Positions 5,860-13,498 of a DNA stretch of 24,522 bases are shown here, one piece after another. The notes beneath the pieces are model-generated. The model was given only the letters and a program-made list of their open reading frames with translations, had not been told where the DNA came from and did not search any database. The stretch's first letter is position 1. Each line of letters opens with the position of its first letter. This DNA is from Limisphaerales bacterium. Lineage in GTDB: Bacteria > Verrucomicrobiota > Verrucomicrobiia > Limisphaerales > UBA11358. The stretch is from assembly GCA_003133815.1 (NCBI GenBank), contig PKZR01000109.1:1-24522 (forward strand), written 5' to 3'. The position numbers and the translations under genes were made by a program.

Positions 5860-6912
5860 ATGCGTTTCATCGGCAATGTCATCGAGAAGTTGCAGCGGCA
5901 TCCCAAACGTGTGGTGTTTCCCGAGGGCGAGGAACCGCGCATTTTGCAGGCGGCGCGGCAGTTTCACGCGTTGCGGCTCGGCGTGCCCATCCTCCTCGGC
6001 GACGCCGAGAAAATAACGGAAGCAGCAAAGCATTTGAACGTCCCGCTCGAGGGCATACGCATCATCAATCCCGCCAAAAGCGAGGATCTGGAGAATTTTG
6101 CGAAGCGGTTCCATTCGTTGCGGCGCGAAAAAGGGCTGCGTGCGACCGAGGCGCGCGAGGCGATCTTGCAGCCGAATTATTACGGCGCGATGATGCTGGC
6201 GATGCATCAGGCGGACGGGCTGATTTCCGGCGCGTCGCACAACACCGGCAGCGTGCTGCGTCCGCTCTTCCAGATCATCAAGCCCGCGCCGGACATCAAG
6301 ACGGCGTCGAGCTGCATGGTGATGGAGGTCGAGGACACGCGCATCGGCGAAGGCGGCGTGCTGTTCATGGCCGATTGCGGAGTGATTCCCGACCCGACGG
6401 TGGATCAACTGGCCGACATCGCCGTATCCACCGCCCGGCTCGCGCGCCACATGCTCGGCGTGAAACCGCGCGTAGCCCTGCTCTCTTTCTCGACCAAAGG
6501 CAGCGCATCGCATCCGAGCGTCGGAAAAGTCCAGGCGGCGACCGCAATGGCCAAGCGCAAGGCGGAGCAATTATTTGTGGAGGCGGACTTCGACGGCGAA
6601 TTGCAGGTGGACGCCGCGCTCGTGCCGGAAATTGCCGAAAGGAAACTGCACGAAAGCACGATTGCCGGACGCGCAAATGTCCTGATTTTTCCCGACCTCA
6701 ATTCCGGCAACATTGCAAGCAAGCTCGTCCGCGTCGTCAGCCGTGCGAACGCCTACGGCCAGATTCTGCTCGGCTTGAACCGTCCGGCGGCGGACGTTTC
6801 GCGAGGTTCGACGGCGCATGATATTCTCGGCGTCGCCGCAATCATCGGCGTGCAAGCCACCGACTACCAGAAACTTTATCCGGGCGCGGACGCCCACCTG
6901 CCGGGCGAATAA
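5860..6912 (+). CDS. pta: Phosphate acetyltransferase (short, catalytic-domain-only form)
   Basis: Phosphate acetyltransferase interconverts acetyl-CoA plus phosphate with acetyl phosphate plus CoA in the cytoplasm, feeding the Pta-AckA overflow and acetate assimilation route. The 350 residues match the PTA/PTB domain alone: RVVFPEGEEPRILQAA at the start, NYYGAMMLAMHQADGLISGA in the middle, then ALLSFSTKGSASHP, VDAALVPEI, ANVLIFPDLNSGNIASKLV and a C-terminal GSTAHDILGVAAIIGVQA. The N-terminal P-loop/DRTGG part of long Pta enzymes is absent here but appears as the next gene. The start at 5860 gives the expected N-terminus. The gene opens a plus-strand run (pta, DRTGG protein, hisC, pdxH). Strictly, the related phosphate butyryltransferase cannot be excluded, but the motifs favour Pta. 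Confidence 0.95.
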   Translation: MRFIGNVIEKLQRHPKRVVFPEGEEPRILQAARQFHALRLGVPILLGDAEKITEAAKHLNVPLEGIRIINPAKSEDLENFAKRFHSLRREKGLRATEAREAILQPNYYGAMMLAMHQADGLISGASHNTGSVLRPLFQIIKPAPDIKTASSCMVMEVEDTRIGEGGVLFMADCGVIPDPTVDQLADIAVSTARLARHMLGVKPRVALLSFSTKGSASHPSVGKVQAATAMAKRKAEQLFVEADFDGELQVDAALVPEIAERKLHESTIAGRANVLIFPDLNSGNIASKLVRVVSRANAYGQILLGLNRPAADVSRGSTAHDILGVAAIIGVQATDYQKLYPGADAHLPGE

Positions 6913-6919
6913 ATTGGTT

Positions 6920-6952
6920 GTGTCGTTGAATCATTAAACCGATTCACGACAC
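6920..6952 (+). repeat. Intergenic hairpin between pta and the DRTGG gene
   Basis: GTGTCGTTGAATC (6920-6932) pairs with GATTCACGACAC (6941-6952) with one bulged T and an 8-nt loop. It occupies most of the 53-bp gap between the two genes. No U-run follows, so a full terminator is unlikely. It could moderate readthrough, stabilise the pta transcript, or be another dispersed palindromic word. Confidence 0.55.
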
Positions 6953-6965
6953 GACGATTTGACGA

Positions 6966-8060
6966 ATGAACGCTTCAACACCCAGAGTCTTCATAGCCGC
7001 CACACGCCAGAACGATGGCAAGACCACCACTTCCCTCGGCCTCATAGCCGCGCTGCAGAAACATTTTCCGCGCATCGGCTACATCAAACCGGTCGGCCAG
7101 CGTTTCGTGGAGATCGAGGAGCAGAAGATTGACGAAGATTCCGTGCTAATGGACGCGGTGTATTCCATGAACTGCCCGCTCGTGGACATGAGCCCCATCG
7201 CGGTCGAGCCGGATTTCACGAGAAAATATCTCCTGTCTTCCAACAACGAGGCGCTCGTCAAAAAAATCCAGAAGGCGTTCGACCGTGTTTCGTGGGAAAA
7301 GGATTTTGTGTTGTGCGAAGGCAGCGGCCACGCCGGCGTCGGCTCCGTTTTTGATTTGTCCAACGCGCGCGTCGCCAAGTTGCTCGGCGCCAAGGTCATC
7401 ATTGTTTCGCAGGGCGGCATCGGCAAGCCGATTGACGAGATCGCGCTCAACCAGGCGTTGTTCGAAAAGGAGGGCGTCGAGATCATCGGCGTGATTTTGA
7501 ACAAGGTGCTTGGCGAAAAGGTGGATTATGTTTCCGACTTTGCGCGGCGAGGGCTCAAGCGGAAGGGCCTCGACCTGCTGGGCGTCATTCCGCACGAGCA
7601 GATTTTGTGCAATCCGTCCATTGACTTGATCCGCGAAGAGCTGCACGCCGAACTTTTGAACCAGCCGCCTACCCTGCATACGTTGGTGGACGACGTGGTG
7701 GTCGGTGCGATGGGCGCGCACAACGCGATGCAATTTTTCAAACGCGGCGTCCTGCTCATAACGCCCGGCGACCGCGAGGACATTTTGCTGGCAGCCGGCG
7801 CCATGACGAATCCGAATAGCGACGAAAAAATGGCCGGCATCGTTTTGACCGGCGGACTGCGGCCGGATCCAAGTGTGCTCAAAGCCATGCAGGCCATGCC
7901 GATTCCCGTGCTGCTGGCAAAAGCCGACAGCTACGAGGTCGCCTCCAAAGTCCACAACCTGATCGTCAAAACTCGCCCGAGCGACGTCGAAAAAATTTCA
8001 CTCATCCGCGATATAGTCGCCAAAAACGTGAATGTAAAAAAAATTATTGATTCGCTTTGA
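6966..8060 (+). CDS. BioD-like P-loop ATPase with DRTGG domain (Pta N-terminal-type protein)
   Basis: A 364-residue protein in two parts. Residues about 5-210 form a dethiobiotin-synthetase-like P-loop fold. It has FIAATRQNDGKTTTSLGL as a degenerate Walker A, IGYIKPVGQR, VLCEGSGHAGVGSVFDLSNA as the switch region, and KVIIVSQGGIGKPIDEI. Residues about 215-330 form a DRTGG domain (VGAMGAHNAMQFFKRGVLLI, TPGDREDILLAA, GIVLTGGLRPDP). The same pair makes up the regulatory N-terminal half of long Pta enzymes such as that of E. coli. Here it is a separate gene directly after the short pta, so a partner or regulator of Pta is a reasonable inference. The true substrate is not known. Its stop codon overlaps the possible TTG start of hisC, indicating co-transcription. 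Confidence 0.87.
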   Translation: MNASTPRVFIAATRQNDGKTTTSLGLIAALQKHFPRIGYIKPVGQRFVEIEEQKIDEDSVLMDAVYSMNCPLVDMSPIAVEPDFTRKYLLSSNNEALVKKIQKAFDRVSWEKDFVLCEGSGHAGVGSVFDLSNARVAKLLGAKVIIVSQGGIGKPIDEIALNQALFEKEGVEIIGVILNKVLGEKVDYVSDFARRGLKRKGLDLLGVIPHEQILCNPSIDLIREELHAELLNQPPTLHTLVDDVVVGAMGAHNAMQFFKRGVLLITPGDREDILLAAGAMTNPNSDEKMAGIVLTGGLRPDPSVLKAMQAMPIPVLLAKADSYEVASKVHNLIVKTRPSDVEKISLIRDIVAKNVNVKKIIDSL

Positions 8061-8065
8061 CTCAA

Positions 8066-9154
8066 ATGACGCTGCCTTTAAACCCCTCTCTAAAAACTCT
8101 GCCGGTTTACCAGCCGGGCCGCCCGATCGAAGAAGTCGCGCGCGAATTGAATCTGCCCGCCGATTCGATCATCAAGGTTGCGTCCAACGAGAATCCTTTT
8201 GGTCCTTCGCCGCTCGCGATTGCCGCGATGCAAAAGGCGATTGCAGGCGTGAACCTTTATCCCGACGGCAATGCATTTTATCTCAAGCAAAAACTGGCGG
8301 CCAAGCTCGGTGTCGAAACCAACAATCTCGTTCTCGGAAATGGCTCGAACGAAATCATCGAGTTTGTCACGCACGCCCTGCTCGCGCCGGGCGCGGATGT
8401 GGTCGTTTCGCAATATTGCTTTGCGATTTATCCCATCGTCGCAAAAATGTTTGGCGCGAACCTGGTCATTATTCCAGCAAAAAATTACGGACATGATCTG
8501 CCCGCGATGCTCAAGGCCATCACCCCAAAAACGCGGATTGTCTTCGTCGCCAACCCGAACAATCCCACCGGCACGCTCGCGCCACGTGAGGAAGTGATCC
8601 AATTCGTCAACGACATACCCGACGATGTGCTGCTGGTGATGGACGAGGCTTACATTGAATTTCTGAACGACGCGGTGGATTTGGTTCCGCTCATCCGCCT
8701 TGGCGCGCGGAAAAACCTGATTCTGATGCGGACGTTTTCGAAAATTTACGGCCTAGCCGGATTGCGCATCGGCTACGGAATTGCCAATGCGGAACTGGTT
8801 TCCGCACTGGAAAAGATCCGGCAGCCGTTCAACATCAATCTGCTCGCGCAAACCGCTGCACTAGCCGCGCTGGACGACGAGGAACACGTCAGCAAGACTC
8901 GCGCGAATAATTTTGGCGGCCTGCAGTTTTTCGAGAAAGCGTTCCGTGAATTGAAACTGGAATTCGTCCCTTCCTTTGCCAATTTCATTCTCCTTCGTGT
9001 TGACGAAGGAAAGCGCGTGTTTGATTCGATGCAGAAACAAGGCGTGATTGTGCGTCCGATGGGCGGCTATCAGTTGCCGGAGTGGATCCGTATTTCCGTC
9101 GGCACACCGAAGGAAAACGAGCGGTGCCTGAATGTTTTAAAGGCGGCTCTTTAG
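8066..9154 (+). CDS. hisC: Histidinol-phosphate aminotransferase
   Basis: HisC is the PLP enzyme that converts imidazole-acetol phosphate and glutamate to histidinol phosphate in histidine synthesis; it acts in the cytoplasm. The protein shows the class I/II aminotransferase blocks: KVASNENPFGPSPLA near the start, NLVLGNGSNEIIE, VFVANPNNPTGT, VMDEAYIEF, and TFSKIYGLAGLRIGYG with the PLP lysine at about residue 226. It ends with VRPMGGYQLPEWIRISVGT, which includes the C-terminal arginine that binds the carboxylate. The ATG at 8066 is chosen. A TTG at 8057, overlapping the previous stop codon, would add three residues and cannot be excluded. No other his genes adjoin, so the gene sits apart from a classical his operon; it may also serve phenylalanine or tyrosine transamination. 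Confidence 0.94.
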   Translation: MTLPLNPSLKTLPVYQPGRPIEEVARELNLPADSIIKVASNENPFGPSPLAIAAMQKAIAGVNLYPDGNAFYLKQKLAAKLGVETNNLVLGNGSNEIIEFVTHALLAPGADVVVSQYCFAIYPIVAKMFGANLVIIPAKNYGHDLPAMLKAITPKTRIVFVANPNNPTGTLAPREEVIQFVNDIPDDVLLVMDEAYIEFLNDAVDLVPLIRLGARKNLILMRTFSKIYGLAGLRIGYGIANAELVSALEKIRQPFNINLLAQTAALAALDDEEHVSKTRANNFGGLQFFEKAFRELKLEFVPSFANFILLRVDEGKRVFDSMQKQGVIVRPMGGYQLPEWIRISVGTPKENERCLNVLKAAL

Positions 9155-9249
9155 GATGCGTATTTGCACGACTGATTGAACTGGCATCACCTTTCCAGTG
9201 AAAATTCATTCGCTGAAAATCCAGCGCCGTTGTAATGTTCGCCCAAAAT

Positions 9250-9954
9250 ATGGCGATTGCGGACATCAGGCGGGAATATAAACGCAGCAATCTGGACAAA
9301 GCGGATTTGGAGTCGAATCCGCTGGCGCAGTTTGATGTCTGGTTCGCGCAGGCGTCGGCTGCACAGTCGGGCAGCCGCTGGTTGAAGATCGGCATCGCGC
9401 TGTACAAACTCTGGCAGGCCATTCTTGGTCGTTCTTCGGCAGACGTGAATGCGATGGTGCTTTCGACCGTGGACAAAAACGGGCGGCCTTCGTCGAGAAA
9501 TGTTTTGCTCAAGGGCATGGACGGGCGCGGCTTCATTTTTTTTACCAACTATGACAGCCGCAAAGGTTGCGAACTGGCAGATAATCCAAACGCGGCGCTG
9601 ACTTTTTACTGGGCGGAACTTGAGCGGCAGATTTGCGTCGCCGGTTCCGTGGAAAAAGTTCCGCGTGAAGAATCGGAAAAGTATTTCAAATCGCGCCCGC
9701 GCGGCAGCCGACTCGCGGCATGGACTTCAAACCAGAACGGTGTTGTTGCCGACCGCGCCGCGCTCGAAGCGAAGTGGAGCGAGATGGAAAGGAAATTTCC
9801 GAAGGATGTTCCGCTGCCGCCGAACTGGGGCGGCTTCGTGCTGAAGCCGGAGCGGATTGAATTTTGGCAGGGACGTGCGAGCCGCCTGCACGATCGTTTT
9901 CAATACACGCGTAAGGCGGACAATTCATGGAAGCTGGAACGGCTCGCGCCGTAA
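9250..9954 (+). CDS. pdxH: Pyridoxamine/pyridoxine 5'-phosphate oxidase
   Basis: PdxH is the FMN enzyme that oxidises pyridoxine or pyridoxamine 5'-phosphate to PLP. The family N-terminus MAIADIRREYKRSNLDKADL supports the ATG at 9250; an in-frame ATG at 9235 would add five residues. FMN and substrate motifs follow: NAMVLSTVDKNGRPSSRNVL, FFTNYDSRKGCELADNPNAA, LERQICVAGSVEKV, YFKSRPRGSRLAAW and the C-terminal GFVLKPERIEFWQGRASRLH with DRFQYTR, which binds the phosphate and pyridine ring. Between WFAQA and NAMVL (about residues 38-63) there are roughly 24 extra residues, including WLKIGIALYKLWQAILG, not present in typical PdxH. PLP from this enzyme is the cofactor of the adjacent HisC and of GcvP further on. 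An 80-95 bp gap separates it from hisC. Confidence 0.94.
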   Translation: MAIADIRREYKRSNLDKADLESNPLAQFDVWFAQASAAQSGSRWLKIGIALYKLWQAILGRSSADVNAMVLSTVDKNGRPSSRNVLLKGMDGRGFIFFTNYDSRKGCELADNPNAALTFYWAELERQICVAGSVEKVPREESEKYFKSRPRGSRLAAWTSNQNGVVADRAALEAKWSEMERKFPKDVPLPPNWGGFVLKPERIEFWQGRASRLHDRFQYTRKADNSWKLERLAP

Positions 9955-10001
9955 TTAACACTTCTTTTCAAAACAAAAGCGGCGGCCTTGGTTTTCCGCG
10001 G

Positions 10002-10742
10002 TCAGAATTTGTAGGAAATACCGGTAACGAGCTTCACGTCGTTCCTGAGGCGGCCAAACGCCGGCTGGTTGTCGAATGAATCATCAATATAGCTTTGCAG
10101 GCTCAAATTTCTGGCGATGCCGGCCTCGATGCCGATTTCGGCATTGACGATATAATTGTTGAAGTTGTCAACCTGCGGCAGGATTTCAAATGTCTGCCAG
10201 ACGCGTGCGCCGTGTTCGGCGAACTTGTGCTCAAAGGTTTCCGCCAGGCGGAGCGTGGCGAAGGAATCATGGACGCTTCCGAGTTGCTCGAAAACCTCGG
10301 CGCCACCCGCTTCCGCAGAGAGCGTTGTGTTCGTTTCCTTCAGGAAATAATAACCGGCACCAGGACCGACGGTGATGCGATATTTAATGTCGGCAATGCC
10401 GTCGTGGAGTCCGTCCAAACGCATATAACTGTAGAGCTTTTCCGAGAAGAGATGATTCCACTGGCCGAAACTATGAACACTGTCGGCATTCTCGACACCG
10501 CTATTTTCGCCATAAGCACCGTCCGCGCCGAGCAACCATTCATTGTAAATGTCTTTCCGGGCCGTCAGGACTTTCGCCGTGAACAAGCTGGTGTCGCTAT
10601 TGCCACGGGTCAGGGTGAAGCCGAGGCTAGCGTTGCTTTCCCAGGGAGATTTCTTTTCCTGAACAACGCCGTTGGTGCTGGTGTCTGCAAAAACCGCCGT
10701 GATTCCGGAGGCAATAATGATGATTGCGATTAATTTTTTCAT
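10002..10742 (-). CDS. DUF481 (YdiY-like) outer-membrane beta-barrel protein
   Basis: A 246-residue protein with a signal peptide (MKKLIAIIIIASGITAVFA, then DTST). The mature part begins with PWESNASLGFTLTRGNSDTS, the DUF481 signature, and continues in alternating hydrophobic/polar strands (SYMRLDGLHDGIADIKYRIT, VGPGAGYYFLKE, LRLAETFEHKF). It closes with LVTGISYKF, an aromatic C-terminus typical of outer-membrane beta-barrels. The function of DUF481 proteins is unknown; some are induced by salt. The ATG at 10742 is preferred because it begins the signal peptide. The upstream in-frame start at 10796 would read through the gyrA terminator hairpin. Only 6 nt separate the U-run of that terminator from the ATG, so no room is left for a normal Shine-Dalgarno sequence. 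Confidence 0.86.
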   Translation of the reverse strand: MKKLIAIIIIASGITAVFADTSTNGVVQEKKSPWESNASLGFTLTRGNSDTSLFTAKVLTARKDIYNEWLLGADGAYGENSGVENADSVHSFGQWNHLFSEKLYSYMRLDGLHDGIADIKYRITVGPGAGYYFLKETNTTLSAEAGGAEVFEQLGSVHDSFATLRLAETFEHKFAEHGARVWQTFEILPQVDNFNNYIVNAEIGIEAGIARNLSLQSYIDDSFDNQPAFGRLRNDVKLVTGISYKF

Positions 10743-10748
10743 TTGGTT

Positions 10749-10789
10749 AAAAAATGGCCGCACAAAAAACACAATTTGTGCAGCCATTT
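10749..10789 (-). terminator. Intrinsic terminator after gyrBA
   Basis: On the minus strand AAATGGCTGCACAAA (10789-10775) pairs with TTTGTGCGGCCATTT (10766-10752) with one G-U or mismatch position and an 8-nt loop, running into six Ts (10754-10749). It begins 17 nt after the gyrA stop codon. It ends 6 nt before the start codon of the DUF481 gene in the same direction, so it could also act as an attenuator for that gene. Confidence 0.8.
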
Positions 10790-10806
10790 CAAGCAAGTAA
10801 TTGAAA

Positions 10807-13479
10807 TTATTTTACCGGATCGGTTACGGCGGCGGAATCTTCCCTGTCCTCGCCGATGACGGGGGCGATGGCCTGAAGTTTATCGCCGGTTTCGAGGTTG
10901 ATGAGTTTTACGCCCTGCGTATTGCGGCCTGCCTCGCGGATACCCTGCACGGGGATGCGGACCATCTGGCCGCCCACGGTGATGAGCATGATCTCGTCCT
11001 GATCGCGGACAGTGAGCGCGCCGACGACGGAGCCGGTCTTCTCGCCGACCTTCATGGTGACCCGACCCTTGCCGCCGCGCGACTGCTTGCGCAGACCGCT
11101 CTCGGCCTGGACCAGATATTCCTCAAAGGCGGTGCGCTTGCCGATGCCGTTCTCGCCGGCCACCAAAAGCTGCGCGTCGGGGACGACCACGGCGAGCGCG
11201 ACGACCTCGTCGCCCTTCTCGATCGTGATGCCCTTGACGCCGCCGGCCGCGCGGCCCATGGAGCGCACGTCGGATTCGCTGAAGCGGATGCTCATGCCGT
11301 CCTTGGTGATGAGCACCACATCGTCGCCCTCGTCGCCGCCTTCCACGCTGCCGCGCGTGGATTTGACCTCGATGAGCGCGTCGTCGGGGTCAATGCCGAT
11401 GGCGATGATGCCGCCTTTGCGGACGTTGGAAAATTCGTTGAGCGACGTTTTTTTCACGGTGCCCTGCTTGGTCGCGAAGAAGAGTTCGCCGGATTGCTTC
11501 CAGGTGACGTCCTCCTTGTTTTCGTCCGTCTTGGACAGAATGCGGATGAGCGCGGCAACCTTTTCGCCGGCCTTGAATTCGAGCAGGTTGGCGATGCTGC
11601 GGCCCTTGGCGGCGCGGCCCATGTCGGGGATTTCGTGGACGCGCTCGACATAGACGCGGCCGGTGTTCGTGAAGAACATCAGGTAATCGTGCGTGCTGGC
11701 GCTAAACAAATGCTCGATGAAATCCTTGTCCTCGTCGGTGGCGGCCTCGCGCGTGGTCATGCCGATGACACCCTTGCCGCCGCGCCGCTGCGCGCGATAC
11801 TGGCTGATGTTGGTGCGCTTGAGCAGGCCGTTGTGCGTGAGCGTGATGATGACGCCTTCGTTGACGATCAAATCCTCGATGGCGATTTCGCCCTCGTCGG
11901 GGACGATCTGGCTCTTGCGCGGCGTGGCGTGCTTTTCCTTGATGACGTTCAGCTCGTTCTTGATGATGGTCATCACGCGTGATTCCTTGGCGAGGATGTC
12001 CATCAAATCCTTGATGCGCTCAATCAGTTCCTTGTATTCGCCCTCGACCTTGTCAATTTCCAGCGCGGTCAGTTGATACAGGCGCAGTTCGAGAATGGCG
12101 TCCACCTGCCGCTCGGTCAGCGCGTAGCGTCCGGCTTCAAGGCGCGATTCGCTGCGGATCAAAATGCCCCAGCGCTCTACCTGCTGCCGGGTCCACTCGA
12201 ACGCGAGCAGCTTCACGCGCGCCTCCTCTCGCGTCTTGGATTTGCGGATGATGGCGATGAACTCGTCGAGGTTCGCCAGCGCGACGAGATAGCCTTCGAG
12301 CAGTTCGGCGCGCTCCTCGGCCTTCTTCAGCTCGAAGCGCGTCCGGCGCAGGATGACTTCGCGGCGATGCTCGATGTAGCACTGGATGATTTCCTTGAGG
12401 TTGAGCGTTTTCGGCTTGCCGTGGTCAATGGCGAGCGCGTTGACGCTGAACGAAACTTCGAGCTGCGTGTGCTGGTAAAGGTTGTTGATGACAACCTTGG
12501 GATTCGCGTCGCGCTTGAGTTCCATCACGAGCCGCGTGTTTTCGTCAGACTCGTTACGCATCGCGGAGATTTCCGTGATGACTTTTTCGTTCACCAGTTC
12601 GGCGATTTTTTCTTCGAGCGCCGCGCGGTTCACATTGAACGGGATTTCCGTGATGACCAACTGCTCGCGGTTGCCCTTCAATTCCTCGGAGCCGACACGC
12701 CCGCGCAATTTCACGCTGCCCTTGCCCGTCGTGAAATAATTCTTGATGCCCTCGACTCCGCAAATCATCCCGCCCGTCGGGAAGTCGGGGCCTTTGATGA
12801 ATTTCATCAACTGCGCGATGGTGATCTCGGGGTTGTCAATCTGCGCGCAGATGCCGTCAATGACTTCGCCGAGGTTGTGCGGCGGCATGTTGGTCGCCAT
12901 GCCGACGGCGATGCCCGTGCCGCCGTTGACGAGAAGATTTGGAAACGCCGCCGGAAAAACCGTCGGCTCGGTCATGCGCTCGTCGTAGTTCGGGACGAAA
13001 TCCACCGTGTCCCGGTCCATGTCCTGCATGAGCGCCGCACCGAGATGCGTGAGCCGCGCCTCGGTATAACGCATCGCTGCGGGCGGATCGTCTTCGATGG
13101 AGCCGAAATTGCCCTTGCCCTCGACAAGCCGCTCGCGCATCGCCCACGGCTGCGCCATGTGGACGAGCGTTGGATAAATCACCGCTTCGCCGTGCGGATG
13201 ATAATTGCCGGAGGTGTCGCCGCAAATCTTCGCGCACTTGTAAGGCTTGCGTCCGGGGAACAGCGACAGTTCGTGCATCGCGTAAAGGATGCGGCGCTGC
13301 GAAGGTTTCAAGCCGTCGCGCACATCCGGCAATGCGCGAGAGATGATGACGGACATCGAGTAGTCGAGGAACGAATTTTTGATTTCGTCCGCGACGTTGA
13401 TCTTGGCGATCTTCTCGTTCGCGGCGAACATGGGGGTGTTGCTCACGGGCAAATCGTTCGGGTCTTTGGGTTCGGCCAT
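10807..13479 (-). CDS. gyrA: DNA gyrase subunit A
   Basis: GyrA is the DNA breakage-reunion subunit of gyrase (A2B2), which introduces negative supercoils. The 890-residue protein has the catalytic tyrosine at residue 138 (AAMRYTEARL). The quinolone-resistance region is CGDTSGNYHPHGEAVIYPTL. The GyrA box QRRGGKG lies at residues 564-570; this marks it as GyrA rather than ParC and heads the six-bladed C-terminal DNA-wrapping domain. Ala99 and Pro103 stand at the positions of E. coli Ser83 and Asp87, the two residues that anchor fluoroquinolones through the water-metal bridge. The N-terminal extension of about 20 residues (MAEPKDPNDLPVSNTPMFAA) is unstructured. The gene starts 19 bp after the gyrB stop in an apparent gyrB-gyrA operon closed by a strong terminator. 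Confidence 0.98.
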   Translation of the reverse strand: MAEPKDPNDLPVSNTPMFAANEKIAKINVADEIKNSFLDYSMSVIISRALPDVRDGLKPSQRRILYAMHELSLFPGRKPYKCAKICGDTSGNYHPHGEAVIYPTLVHMAQPWAMRERLVEGKGNFGSIEDDPPAAMRYTEARLTHLGAALMQDMDRDTVDFVPNYDERMTEPTVFPAAFPNLLVNGGTGIAVGMATNMPPHNLGEVIDGICAQIDNPEITIAQLMKFIKGPDFPTGGMICGVEGIKNYFTTGKGSVKLRGRVGSEELKGNREQLVITEIPFNVNRAALEEKIAELVNEKVITEISAMRNESDENTRLVMELKRDANPKVVINNLYQHTQLEVSFSVNALAIDHGKPKTLNLKEIIQCYIEHRREVILRRTRFELKKAEERAELLEGYLVALANLDEFIAIIRKSKTREEARVKLLAFEWTRQQVERWGILIRSESRLEAGRYALTERQVDAILELRLYQLTALEIDKVEGEYKELIERIKDLMDILAKESRVMTIIKNELNVIKEKHATPRKSQIVPDEGEIAIEDLIVNEGVIITLTHNGLLKRTNISQYRAQRRGGKGVIGMTTREAATDEDKDFIEHLFSASTHDYLMFFTNTGRVYVERVHEIPDMGRAAKGRSIANLLEFKAGEKVAALIRILSKTDENKEDVTWKQSGELFFATKQGTVKKTSLNEFSNVRKGGIIAIGIDPDDALIEVKSTRGSVEGGDEGDDVVLITKDGMSIRFSESDVRSMGRAAGGVKGITIEKGDEVVALAVVVPDAQLLVAGENGIGKRTAFEEYLVQAESGLRKQSRGGKGRVTMKVGEKTGSVVGALTVRDQDEIMLITVGGQMVRIPVQGIREAGRNTQGVKLINLETGDKLQAIAPVIGEDREDSAAVTDPVK

Positions 13480-13498
13480 AATAATTCAGCAGCTAAAA

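Noticed and set aside
9955..10001. Bidirectional terminator between pdxH and the DUF481 gene
   Set aside because: AAAAC...GTTTT symmetry is present, but the inner pairing is poor and no convincing stem could be drawn.
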